From assembly GCA_035693615.1 (NCBI GenBank), contig DASSGH010000026.1, positions 1-64,000 on the forward strand: 64,000 bases of DNA, read 5' to 3'. The stretch is from VAZQ01 sp035693615. Its GTDB lineage: Bacteria; Pseudomonadota; Alphaproteobacteria; Rhizobiales; Xanthobacteraceae. Below the pieces are notes generated by a model. The model worked only from the letters and a program-made list of their open reading frames with translations. It made no database searches and was not told where the DNA came from. Position 1 is the first letter of the stretch. Every line of letters starts with the position of its first letter. Of the stretch, positions 43,917 to 52,497 are shown in pieces. The position numbers were made by a program, and so were the translations under genes.

Positions 43917-44612
43917 ATGGATTATCGCGACCGCCACGTCGTCGTCACCGGTGGAACCGGCGCGCTGGGCACCGCCATGGTCGGCGCGTTGATCGCGGCC
44001 GGCGCGGTCTGCCACGTGCCATATCACGACCAAGCGGAGGCGGATCGGTTCGCGCTGCGCGAGCACCCCAAAGTCACGCTCGTCGCCGACATCGATCTGA
44101 CTCAGGAGGCGGCCGTCGCCAAGCTTTACCGCGGCATCCCGAGCCTCTGGGCGTCGATCCACCTCGCCGGCGGTTTTGCCATGGCGCCCGTCGCGGAGAC
44201 GACGAAATCCGACTTGATGAAGCAAGTGGAGATGAATTTCGTGACCGCATTCCTCTGCTGTCGGGCTGCCGTCAATGCCATGACCGGCGGCGGCGGGCGC
44301 ATCGTCAACGTCGCCACCCGGCTCGCACTCGAATGGCGGCAAGGCGCCGGGATGGCGGCCTACACTGCCAGCAAGTCAGCGCTCGCAGCGCTCACCGTGG
44401 CGCTCGCCGAGGAGGTCGTGCCGGCAGGCATCCTGGTCAACGCGGTCGCGCCTTCGACCATGGATACCGCGGCCAACCGGCGGGCAATGCCGAAGGCCGA
44501 CCATGCCGCGTGGGCGAAGGTCGAGGAAGTGGCGGCGACCATCATGTTCCTGGCTTCGCCGGAGAACCGCGTCACCCGCGGCGCCGTCGTGCCGGTGTAC
44601 GGACGGTCATAG
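43917..44612 (+). CDS. short-chain dehydrogenase/reductase with altered catalytic serine
   Basis: A 231-residue SDR with the nucleotide-binding TGGTGALG (residues 11-18) and the active-site Y149-x3-K153 (AAYTASKSAL). The catalytic Ser expected about 13 residues before the Tyr is missing: the segment reads NVATRLALEW, with only T134 as a possible substitute. LVADIDLT matches the usual adenine-contacting D-x-D region. It has a GGGAGAAG ribosome site and stands between divergent glpD and convergent malonyl-CoA decarboxylase. Function unknown; the substitution suggests a specialised or weak reductase. Confidence 0.88.
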   Translation: MDYRDRHVVVTGGTGALGTAMVGALIAAGAVCHVPYHDQAEADRFALREHPKVTLVADIDLTQEAAVAKLYRGIPSLWASIHLAGGFAMAPVAETTKSDLMKQVEMNFVTAFLCCRAAVNAMTGGGGRIVNVATRLALEWRQGAGMAAYTASKSALAALTVALAEEVVPAGILVNAVAPSTMDTAANRRAMPKADHAAWAKVEEVAATIMFLASPENRVTRGAVVPVYGRS

Positions 44613-44698
44613 CGGACGCATCCCGGCGCAGCACGCCGAAGTTGTGCGCTTTACACCTGGACCTTCCGGGAACCATGCCCGATGAGCCGGACTAGCTG

Positions 44699-46063
44699 TC
44701 ACTCGTCCGCCGGCACAATATCCCGCGCCGGCGCGCGCACGAGCCGCGTCACCGCGCTTGCGGCGACGATCGCGTGCTGCTGCGCGTAAGCCTCGTGGTT
44801 CTGCTCGATGTGCTCGAGGTCGTAAAGGTAATTGACCATCAAGCCGTGCGATTGCTGCAGCGCCCGCTCCGAGGTGTCGCCCAAGAAGTTGAGCCGTTCG
44901 AGCCGCGCGCCGTTGCCGAGGTGAAACCGCGCGACCGAATCGAGCGGGGTGCCGCGGGGCGAGCGCGCGCGCAGGTAATACCAGGCGGCGGCGCGCAATA
45001 GCGGCTCGTGAACCGTCTCGGCGCTCGCCTCGTCGCGCCACCAGTTCGGGCGGTCGAGCGCGGCGAGCGCGGCGCGATCTTCGGCGCCGAGCGCCGCCGA
45101 GCTCTCCTTGGCGCGCTCGGTTTTGAGCCAGGCGGCGAAATTCGGCGCCGGCGACAACGTGATGAACGTAGCCAAGCGCGGCAGTTCGCGGCTCACCTCC
45201 TCGACCACCTGCTTGATGAGAAAATGGCCGAAGGATACGCCGGCAAGCCCGCGCTGGCAGTTGGAGATCGAATAGAACACTGCCGTAGTCGCGCGCTCGG
45301 GCTCAACCGGCTCGCGCTTGGCCGAGAGGATCGGATCGATCGCGGCGGGGATGCCGCGGGTGAGCGCAACCTCGACGAAGATCAGCGGTTCATCAGCCAG
45401 CGCAGGATGGAAGAAGGCGTAGCAGCGCCGGTCCGGCGAATCGACCCGCGCGCGCAAGTCGTTCCAGTCGCGGATCGTATGCACTGCCTCGTAGCGGATG
45501 ATCTTCTCGAGCAGGTGCGCCGAGGTCGACCAGTTGATGCTCTCGAGCACCAGGAAGCCGCGGTTGAACCAGGATGAGAACAGGTGGAGGAAGTCGTCGT
45601 CGACGACGACGAGATCGTCGCGATGATTCATTGCGTCGAGCAGTTGCTCGCGCATGCGCACCAGCGCCGCAGTGCCGCCGGGCGCGAGATTGAGGCGGCG
45701 GAAAAGCTCGAGCCGTCGCGGCTCGGATGCGCGATGCACCTTGGAGGCAGCCGCGTCCGAGGGCGCGGTGAGCCAGGCGCTGGCCGCAGCGCTGAGCCGG
45801 TTGCGGTCGGGGCCGAAGCGGCTCGCCAGCGCCTCGAAGAAGGCGATGCGCGGCCCGGTCGTCAATTCCACGTAGCGCGAGAGGATTTCGCGCGCGAGCG
45901 CCACGCCAGAGGCCTCGCCGCGGCCGGACAGCAGATCTTCGCAGAGCTGGACCAGGCTCTCCGAGCGCTGCTCGGCGACGCCGCGCCGGTCGCGCGTGCC
46001 AATGAGCGCGCGGCCACGCTCGGCGATCGACTGCAGCATGTCGCTGAAGGAGGAGGTGCTCAC
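44699..46063 (-). CDS. malonyl-CoA decarboxylase
   Basis: A 454-residue malonyl-CoA decarboxylase (MatA/MlyCD family), converting malonyl-CoA to acetyl-CoA and CO2. The N-terminal helical domain (SRYVELTTGPRIAFFEAL) and C-terminal GNAT-like catalytic domain are present. Signature segments are CYAFFHPALADEPLIFVEVA, SISNCQRGLAGVSFGHFLIK and TLSPAPNFAAWL; the conserved catalytic Ser and His fall in these. The start is a GTG at 46063; an ATG at 46039 is possible. It is divergent from a CaiB-type CoA-transferase that is followed by a TRAP transporter, suggesting malonate catabolism. Confidence 0.94.
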   Translation of the reverse strand: MSTSSFSDMLQSIAERGRALIGTRDRRGVAEQRSESLVQLCEDLLSGRGEASGVALAREILSRYVELTTGPRIAFFEALASRFGPDRNRLSAAASAWLTAPSDAAASKVHRASEPRRLELFRRLNLAPGGTAALVRMREQLLDAMNHRDDLVVVDDDFLHLFSSWFNRGFLVLESINWSTSAHLLEKIIRYEAVHTIRDWNDLRARVDSPDRRCYAFFHPALADEPLIFVEVALTRGIPAAIDPILSAKREPVEPERATTAVFYSISNCQRGLAGVSFGHFLIKQVVEEVSRELPRLATFITLSPAPNFAAWLKTERAKESSAALGAEDRAALAALDRPNWWRDEASAETVHEPLLRAAAWYYLRARSPRGTPLDSVARFHLGNGARLERLNFLGDTSERALQQSHGLMVNYLYDLEHIEQNHEAYAQQHAIVAASAVTRLVRAPARDIVPADE

Positions 46064-46227
46064 GGGGGGCTAAATCTCTCGCGGCATGGAACCATAGATA
46101 GGGTTGCCGTAACGAATTCACAAATCATGCCAGGTCAACGCAGCCTATGGACAGGATGGGGGCTCCCGGGCCACAGAAGCGCGTGTTTTTCATCCACTGA
46201 GGGCCTCGTTCGCCCCATGGAGGACCG

Positions 46228-47400
46228 ATGGCCGGGCCTTTGGCCGGATTACACGTGCTTGAGCTTGCCCGCATCCTGGCGGGCCCCTGGGCCGGGCAGA
46301 TGCTCGCCGACCTCGGCGCCGACGTCGTCAAGGTGGAGCGCAAAGGCACCGGCGACGATACGCGCGGCTGGGGGCCGCCCTTCGTTGCGGCGGCTGACGG
46401 CGGCCATCTCGGCGCCGCCTATTTCCACGCCACCAATCGCGGCAAGCGCTCGATCGAGCTCGATTTCGAAACCGAGGAGGGCCGGCGCATCGTGCGAAAG
46501 CTTGCGGCCCGCTCCGACGTGCTGATCGAGAATTTCAAGGTCGGGGGACTCGCCAAGTTCGGCCTCGATTACGCGAGCTTGAGCAAAGAGAACCCACGCC
46601 TGATCTACTGCTCGGTCACCGGATTCGGCCAGAGCGGCCCCTACGCCGCGCGCGCCGGCTACGACCTCATGGCGCAAGGGATGGGCGGCCTCATGGATCT
46701 CACCGGGACGCCGGACGGGGAACCCCAGCGTGCCGGGGTTCCCGTCGCCGACATCTTCACCGGTATCTATTCGGTGGTCGGCATCCTCGCCGCACTCACC
46801 GAGCGCGAGCGCACCGGCCGCGGCTGCCTGGTCGATACCGCCCTCGTCGACAGCCAAATCGGCGTGCTCGCCAACCAGTCGCTCAACTATCTCGTCTCCG
46901 GCCAGGTGCCGAAGCGCATCGGCAACGCCCATCCCAACATCGTGCCCTACCAGGTTTTCCCGGTCGCCGACGGTCACATCATCATCGCGACCGGCAACGA
47001 CACGCAGTTCGCCAAGCTGTGCGCGCTGCTGGGAGAACCGCAAATCGCCGAAGAGGCGTGCTATCGCGCGAATTCCGATCGGCTGGCAAACCGCGAGAGC
47101 TTGATTGCGCGGCTCTCGGCGCTGACTCGCCAACGGGGGCGTGCCGAACTGCTGGCGAAGCTCGAATCGGTTGGCGTTCCGGCCGGACCTATCAACGCGC
47201 TCGATCAGGTTTTCGCCGACCCGCAAGTGATCCATCGCGGCATGCGGATCGATCGCCCCAGCGCGGCGGCCAAGGGCGGTACGATCCCGGGCGTGCGCAC
47301 GCCGATCATCATCGACGGCAGTGCGATGGCGGCGGAGCGGCCCGCACCGCGGCTCGGCGAGCACACGGCGGAAATCTTGCGCGAGATCGGCGAAGTCTGA
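46228..47400 (+). CDS. CaiB/BaiF family CoA-transferase
   Basis: A 390-residue family III CoA-transferase, which moves CoA between carboxylic acids. It has the family N-terminus LAGLHVLELARILAGPWAGQ, the segment KVERKGTGDDTRGWGPPF, SVTGFGQSGPYAARAGYDL, and VADIFTGIYSVVG with D175 as the expected aspartyl nucleophile. The ATG follows GGAGG. Its position between malonyl-CoA decarboxylase (divergent) and a TRAP transporter (downstream, same strand) suggests it charges the imported diacid; substrate is inference. Confidence 0.92.
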   Translation: MAGPLAGLHVLELARILAGPWAGQMLADLGADVVKVERKGTGDDTRGWGPPFVAAADGGHLGAAYFHATNRGKRSIELDFETEEGRRIVRKLAARSDVLIENFKVGGLAKFGLDYASLSKENPRLIYCSVTGFGQSGPYAARAGYDLMAQGMGGLMDLTGTPDGEPQRAGVPVADIFTGIYSVVGILAALTERERTGRGCLVDTALVDSQIGVLANQSLNYLVSGQVPKRIGNAHPNIVPYQVFPVADGHIIIATGNDTQFAKLCALLGEPQIAEEACYRANSDRLANRESLIARLSALTRQRGRAELLAKLESVGVPAGPINALDQVFADPQVIHRGMRIDRPSAAAKGGTIPGVRTPIIIDGSAMAAERPAPRLGEHTAEILREIGEV

Positions 47401-47651
47401 GCGGCGGCCGTGACCATTTGACGCGCGCCACGCCTCCTCCGCGCGCGAGCCGCACGAGGCGGTCGGTGCCCCTGCGGCGGACGTGAGCATGGTACGCTGT
47501 TAACGACGCAAAGCACTCCCATCGGCGCCGCAGATCGCAGCGGCAATCGCGGATTGCACTTATTTTCCTGCGATTTATATTGGCGCACTCAAATCAACTG
47601 CGGTCGCCGCCAAAGTCCCGGGACAAAAGGCGACCTCATGGGGAGGTTCAC

Positions 47652-48683
47652 ATGACCATCAGCCGACGCTCTGTCCTTGCGGGTGCGCTCACCGCCCCGG
47701 CGATCGTCGCTTCGACCAGACTAGGATCGGCTGCACCGGCCCAGACCCTGAAAATTTCGCACCAATTCCCGGGCGGCACGATCGACGACGGCGATTTTCG
47801 CGACCGGCTATGCCGCAAGTTCGCCGCCGAACTCGAGAAGCGCACGGACGGCGCCATCGCCGCGCAGGTCTATCCAAACTCGTCGTTGATGAAGACCGTG
47901 GCGCAATTCTCGGCGGTGCGCAAAGGCGTGCTCGATCTCAGCCTTTACCCGATCTCCTATGGCGGCGGCGAGTTCGCCGAGCTCAATATCGGATTGATGC
48001 CGGGACTGGTGAGCTCCTACAAGCAAGGCGCTGCCTGGAAGCAAGCCCCGGTCGGCCAGAAGTTCAGTCAGTTCCTCGCCGGCAAGGGCGTCGTCATCGT
48101 GTCCTGGGTCTGGCAAGCCGGCGGCGTGGCGAGCCGCAGCACGCCGATCGTCAATCCAGCGGACGTCAAAGGACTGAAGGTGCGCGGCGGCAGCCGCGAG
48201 ATGGACATGGTGTTGCAGGCCGCCGGCGCCACCACGCTGAGCTTGCCTTCGAACGAGCTCTACGCGGCGATGCAGACCGGCGCTTGCGATGCTGCGATCA
48301 CGTCCTCGACCAGCCTGATCTCGTTCCGTCTCGAGGAGCTCGCCAAGACTCTTACCACTGGGCGAGGCAAATCCTATTGGTTCATGCTGGAGCCGCTGAT
48401 CATGTCGAAACAGGTCTTTGACGCGATGTCGAAGGCGCATCAGGACGTGATCATGGCGCTCGGCGTGGAAATGGAGCAGTTCGGCACCAAGGAAGCGATA
48501 GCCGACGACGAGCGGATATCCGAAGTCTACGCCAAGAAGGGTGCCAAGGTGTTAGATCTCGACGAAGCGACAGTCGACAAGTGGCGAGCCATCGCGCGCG
48601 ACACCGCGTGGAAGGACTACGCGCAAAAGACGCCGTTGTCCGCGGAGCTCCTCAAGCTCGCCGAGAGCATTCAGCTCTCCTGA
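47652..48683 (+). CDS. dctP: TRAP transporter substrate-binding protein (DctP family)
   Basis: A 343-residue periplasmic solute receptor. The signal ISRRSVLAGALTAPAIV carries a twin-arginine-like pair, with cleavage around SAA-PA. The receptor fold is shown by LKISHQFPGGT, LDLSLYPISYGGGEF, LKVRGGSREMDMVLQAAGAT and LPSNELYAAMQTGACDAA; the conserved Arg for carboxylate binding is probably in KVRGGSREM. Preceded by GGGAGG. It starts a dctP-Q-M operon, a sodium-coupled uptake system for C4-like or other carboxylates. The frame upstream to 47580 has no support. Confidence 0.93.
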   Translation: MTISRRSVLAGALTAPAIVASTRLGSAAPAQTLKISHQFPGGTIDDGDFRDRLCRKFAAELEKRTDGAIAAQVYPNSSLMKTVAQFSAVRKGVLDLSLYPISYGGGEFAELNIGLMPGLVSSYKQGAAWKQAPVGQKFSQFLAGKGVVIVSWVWQAGGVASRSTPIVNPADVKGLKVRGGSREMDMVLQAAGATTLSLPSNELYAAMQTGACDAAITSSTSLISFRLEELAKTLTTGRGKSYWFMLEPLIMSKQVFDAMSKAHQDVIMALGVEMEQFGTKEAIADDERISEVYAKKGAKVLDLDEATVDKWRAIARDTAWKDYAQKTPLSAELLKLAESIQLS

Positions 48684-48701
48684 CCCGGCGAGGGCTTGTG
48701 A

Positions 48702-49247
48702 ATGGCTCACGGCCTCGACGATGTCGAGACCGGGCAGGCAGCGGCGCTTCCCCGGCGCGCCGCTGATCGCATTCTTGCATTTGTCAATGGCCTGGTGGTG
48801 AAGGCATCATCAGCTGCGCTGGTCGCGGCCGGCTTCGTGCTCACCTATAGCGTTGTCGTCCGCTATTTCCTGAAAATCTCCACCGATTGGCAAGATGAGA
48901 CCTCGGTCTTCCTGATCATCGGCGCGGTTTTCCTGTCATCGGCCGCGGTGCAGGCGATGCGCGGCCACGTTGCCATCGAGACCATCGTCGGCCTGTTGCC
49001 GCCGCGCGTGAACAGGGCTCGCCTGATTGTGGTGGACATCGCAAGTCTGGCCTTCTGTGCGTTCTTCGCCTGGAAATCCTGGACGCTTCTGCACGAAGCA
49101 TGGGTCGACGGCTATCATTCGGGATCGACCTGGGGCCCGCCGTTGTGGATCCCCTACTCCCTCATGACCTTCGGCATGACGCTGCTTTCCGTTCAGATCC
49201 TGCTCCAGGTGATCGATGAGGTCGCTCGCCGGAGCCGTCCGCGATGA
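48702..49247 (+). CDS. dctQ: TRAP transporter small permease (DctQ family)
   Basis: A 181-residue small membrane subunit with four predicted helices (AFVNGLVVKASSAALVAAGF, TSVFLIIGAVFLSSAAVQAM, ARLIVVDIASLAFCAFFAWK, WIPYSLMTFGMTLLSVQILL) and the DctQ hallmark WQDETSVFL. A GAGGG site precedes the ATG 18 bases after dctP. Its stop overlaps the dctM start (ATGA). Confidence 0.92.
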   Translation: MAHGLDDVETGQAAALPRRAADRILAFVNGLVVKASSAALVAAGFVLTYSVVVRYFLKISTDWQDETSVFLIIGAVFLSSAAVQAMRGHVAIETIVGLLPPRVNRARLIVVDIASLAFCAFFAWKSWTLLHEAWVDGYHSGSTWGPPLWIPYSLMTFGMTLLSVQILLQVIDEVARRSRPR

Positions 49248-50593
49248 GCCTGTTGTCGATTGGGTTGCTCTACGGCAGCGCCACCCTCTTGGTAATGTTC
49301 CTCGGGATGCCGATCGCCTTTGCGCTGGGGGCGGTCGCGACATTGTTCATGATCATCTTCATGCCGAGCGGGTCCGTCGACACGATCGCGCAGAATGTAT
49401 ACGAAGAGATGGCCTCTATCACCTTGCTGTCGATCCCGCTGTTCATCTTGAAAGGCGCGGCGATCGGCCGCTCGCCCGCCGGCAAAGATCTCTACGGCGC
49501 GCTGCACGCGTGGATGCATTGGATCCCGGGCGGTCTCGGCATTGCCAATGTCTTCGCATGCGCCTTGTTCGCGGCGATGGCCGGCTCCTCGCCGGCAACC
49601 TGCTCGGCGATCGGCTCCGCCGGCATTCCGGAGATGCGCAAGCACGGTTACTCTCCCGGATTCGCCTCGGGCATCATCGCTGCCGGCGGCACGCTCGGCA
49701 TTCTGCTGCCGCCGTCGATCACGATGATCCTCTATGCGGTGGCGGCCGAGCAGTCGCTCGGGCGCCTGTTCCTCGCCGCCATCGGGCCGGCGCTGTTGCT
49801 GGTCGCGTTCTTCGCCGGCTACGCCATGTGGAAGTTCCGGCGCGAATTCCAGGCGGCGCTCGTGCAGTACAAGCTCGCCGGCGTGCAGTCCGAGCTCTTG
49901 CAGGTCGACACGCTCACCGTTTACGACAAGTTCGCGCTGCTGCCGCGAGTGCTGCCTTTCGTCATCCTACTGACCGGCGTGATGATCGCGCTTTATGGCG
50001 GCTACGCAACCCCGTCGGAAACCGCCGGATTGGGCGCTGTTCTCGCGCTGGCATTGATCGCGTCGATCTACAGCGTCTGGACCCCGCGAGAGCTGGAGCC
50101 GATCCTGATCGCCACGTTGCGCGAGTCCACCATGCTGATGCTCATCATTGGCATGTCGCTGCTCTATTCGTACGTGATGAGCTACCTGCACATTAGTCAA
50201 TCGACGGCGCAGTGGATCGTTTCGCTGGAGCTCTCGCGCTGGGTGCTGCTCACGGCAATCCTGCTCATGGTCGTCGTGCTCGGATTCTTTCTTCCGCCGG
50301 TCTCAATTATCCTGATGACGGCGCCGATCATCTTGCCCCCGCTCAAGGCGGCCGGCTTCGACCTCATCTGGTTCGGCGTAATCATGACCATCATCATGGA
50401 AATGGGCCTGATTCATCCGCCGGTCGGCCTGAACATTTTCGTGATCAAAAACATCGCGCCGGATATTCCATTGCGCGACGTGGTCTGGGGGGTGATGCCG
50501 TTCGTCGGCTTGATGATGTTCGCAGTCCTTGTGCTGTGCATCTTCCCGCAGATCGCGACGTGGTTTCCGGACGTGATCATGGGACCGAAATAG
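49244..50593 (+). CDS. dctM: TRAP transporter large permease (DctM family)
   Basis: A 449-residue 12-helix large subunit forming the sodium-driven substrate path with DctQ. Family motifs include LFMIIFMPSG, the conserved AAMAGSSPATCSAIG region, AGGTLGILLPPSITMILYAV, and the C-terminal EMGLIHPPVGLNIFVIKNIA. The ATG overlaps the dctQ stop. Completes a three-gene TRAP system located next to CoA-transferase and malonyl-CoA decarboxylase. Confidence 0.94.
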   Translation: MSLLSIGLLYGSATLLVMFLGMPIAFALGAVATLFMIIFMPSGSVDTIAQNVYEEMASITLLSIPLFILKGAAIGRSPAGKDLYGALHAWMHWIPGGLGIANVFACALFAAMAGSSPATCSAIGSAGIPEMRKHGYSPGFASGIIAAGGTLGILLPPSITMILYAVAAEQSLGRLFLAAIGPALLLVAFFAGYAMWKFRREFQAALVQYKLAGVQSELLQVDTLTVYDKFALLPRVLPFVILLTGVMIALYGGYATPSETAGLGAVLALALIASIYSVWTPRELEPILIATLRESTMLMLIIGMSLLYSYVMSYLHISQSTAQWIVSLELSRWVLLTAILLMVVVLGFFLPPVSIILMTAPIILPPLKAAGFDLIWFGVIMTIIMEMGLIHPPVGLNIFVIKNIAPDIPLRDVVWGVMPFVGLMMFAVLVLCIFPQIATWFPDVIMGPK

Positions 50594-50757
50594 GCGGATC
50601 GACCTCCCGCGCGGGCGAGCGGCGAACCGTCGCAGCTTGCGCGCCGGCGGCCGATGCGCTTGAACGGGGGGTGGAAAACGGCACAGTGCTGAACCCCAGA
50701 TGAGAAGCGCGACGGCCCGGCCGTGGCCATGCGCCCATGGACGACAGGGAGGATCGA

Positions 50758-51750
50758 ATGTTCGAGAAGACTTGCCGCTGCGCCGGCGCGGCGCTGGCAA
50801 TCGCGCTGACGAGCGCGCCGGCCTTTGCGTGGGAGCCGAGCAAGCCGGTGGAGATCGTGGTTGCCGCCGGTGCCGGCGGGGCCTCCGACCAGATGGCGCG
50901 TATGATGCAGGCCGCCGTGCAGAAAAATAACCTAATGAAGCAGCCGATGGTCGTCTCGCTCAAGGGCGGCGCGTCGGGCGCCGAGGCGCTCATCTACATG
51001 AAATCGAGCGAAGGCGATCCCAACAAGATTCTCATCGCCTACTCGCTCATCTATATGCTGCCGCTCTCCGCCAAGATTCCGTTCAATTGGCGCGAGCTCA
51101 CCCCGGTCTCCGTCATCGCGCTCGATGAGTTCGTGCTGTGGGTGAACGCGCAGGAGCCGTACAAGACCGTGAAAGAGTTCGTCGCCGCGGCGAAGAATGC
51201 CAACCCGCCGCTCAAGATGGGCGGCACCGGCTCGCGCCGCGAGGATCACGTGCTCACCGTTTTCCTGGAGAAGAAGACCGGGGCGAAATTCGCATATCTG
51301 CCCTATAAGTCGGGTGGCGAGGCGGCGACCCAGCTCGTCGGCAATCACATCGCCGCCAATGTCAACAATCCCTCGGAAAATCTTGAAGTCTGGCGCGCCG
51401 GCCAAGTGCGGCCACTGTGCGTGTTCGACAAGGAGCGGATCGAATACAAGGGCAAGGTCGCCGGCGACATGTCCTGGAACGACATCCCGACCTGCAAGGA
51501 CGAGGGTCTCGACATCCAATATCTGATGCTGCGGGCCATGTTCCTGCCGGGCAAGGTGACGCCGGAGCAGACGGCGTTCTACGTCGATCTGTTCAAGAAG
51601 CTGACGCAGACTGCCGAATACAAGGACTACATGGAAAAGCAGGCGCTCAAGCCGATCTTCCTCACCGGCGGGGATATGGTGAAGTTCCTTGAATCGGACG
51701 ACACGCTGAACAAAAACCTGATGACCGAGGCGGGATTTGTTGCACATTAG
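50758..51750 (+). CDS. tctC: tripartite tricarboxylate transporter receptor (TctC/Bug family)
   Basis: A 330-residue periplasmic receptor of the Bug family with an N-terminal signal (CAGAALAIALTSAPAFA, cleavage before WEPSKP). The typical start of the mature protein is KPVEIVVAAGAGGASDQMAR, followed by GSRREDHVLTVF and LPYKSGGEAATQLVGNHIAA. These receptors feed carboxylates or other organic anions to TctAB. The ATG has AGGGAGGATCGA upstream. It is followed by tctB and tctA on the same strand, with a palindromic repeat between. Confidence 0.92.
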   Translation: MFEKTCRCAGAALAIALTSAPAFAWEPSKPVEIVVAAGAGGASDQMARMMQAAVQKNNLMKQPMVVSLKGGASGAEALIYMKSSEGDPNKILIAYSLIYMLPLSAKIPFNWRELTPVSVIALDEFVLWVNAQEPYKTVKEFVAAAKNANPPLKMGGTGSRREDHVLTVFLEKKTGAKFAYLPYKSGGEAATQLVGNHIAANVNNPSENLEVWRAGQVRPLCVFDKERIEYKGKVAGDMSWNDIPTCKDEGLDIQYLMLRAMFLPGKVTPEQTAFYVDLFKKLTQTAEYKDYMEKQALKPIFLTGGDMVKFLESDDTLNKNLMTEAGFVAH

Positions 51751-51770
51751 CGTGTCAGCGCGCACCGCTG

Positions 51771-51915
51771 CGTAGGGTGGGCAAAATCGCTGCTGACGGA
51801 GTGACCATCATCCCGACTATCTGAGCGATTTTGCCCACAGCGCGGAACGCGTGGGCATTGCGCGCACCGAACTGGCTGCGGATGGTAGACCCAAGTGCGC
51901 AATGCCCACCCTACG
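51771..51915. repeat. nested palindromic intergenic repeat
   Basis: A 145-base element with three sets of perfect inverted arms. The outer arms CGTAGGGTGGGCA (51771-51783) and TGCCCACCCTACG (51903-51915) enclose hairpin 1 (GTGGGCAAAATCGCT at 51777 with its complement at 51824-51838) and hairpin 2 (GTGGGCATTGCGC at 51851 with its complement at 51897-51909). GTAGGGTGGGCA...TGCCCACCCTAC elements are familiar intergenic repeats in Bradyrhizobium-like genomes. It lies between tctC and tctB. Confidence 0.85.
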
Positions 51916-51935
51916 GATCTCCTGCGAAAAGACCA

Positions 51936-52478
51936 ATGCCCACGTCCGAAACTGACATCGTCGTCGAGGATCCGACCGCGCCGGCGGACAATTCCCCCGC
52001 GGTGGTCAGCACCCGCACCGTCGAGATCGTCGTCTCGCTGCTGCTGCTCGCCCTGGCCGGGCTCTTTTGCTTCGACAACTGGCGCACGGGCATCGCCTGG
52101 GAGGCAGACGGTTCACAGCCCGGCTATTTCCCGTTCTATCTCGGCCTCCTCCTCGCCGGCGCGAGCCTCTATGGTCTCGTCACCGCGATCGCGACCCGCA
52201 CCGCCGCCGCGCAGACATTCCTCACGCGCGACCAGTTGCGCCGCGTCATGCAAGTCTTCATCCCCACACTGCTGTTCTGCTTGTTCACGCAATGGCTGGG
52301 ACTCTACGTCGCGAGTTTCCTCCTGATCGCAGGCTTCATGCGCATCATCGGCCGCATCGCGCTGTGGAAATCGCTGCTCACCGCATTCCTGTTCGCCGTC
52401 ATCATGTTTTTCACCTTCGACGTCGCCTTCGACGTGATCATGCCGAAAGGCCCGCTCGAGGCCGCCTTCGGCTACTAA
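51936..52478 (+). CDS. tctB: tripartite tricarboxylate transporter small permease (TctB family)
   Basis: A 180-residue small membrane subunit with four hydrophobic segments (VSLLLLALAGLFCF, YFPFYLGLLLAGASLYGLV, MQVFIPTLLFCLF, LLTAFLFAVIMFFTFDVAF). The GSQPGYFPFYLG segment is characteristic. The ATG at 51936 (MPTSETDIVVED) is chosen because the upstream part of the frame lies in the palindromic repeat. It is 19 bases before tctA. Confidence 0.9.
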   Translation: MPTSETDIVVEDPTAPADNSPAVVSTRTVEIVVSLLLLALAGLFCFDNWRTGIAWEADGSQPGYFPFYLGLLLAGASLYGLVTAIATRTAAAQTFLTRDQLRRVMQVFIPTLLFCLFTQWLGLYVASFLLIAGFMRIIGRIALWKSLLTAFLFAVIMFFTFDVAFDVIMPKGPLEAAFGY

Positions 52479-52497
52479 ACCGCTATAGGTCGCCGCG

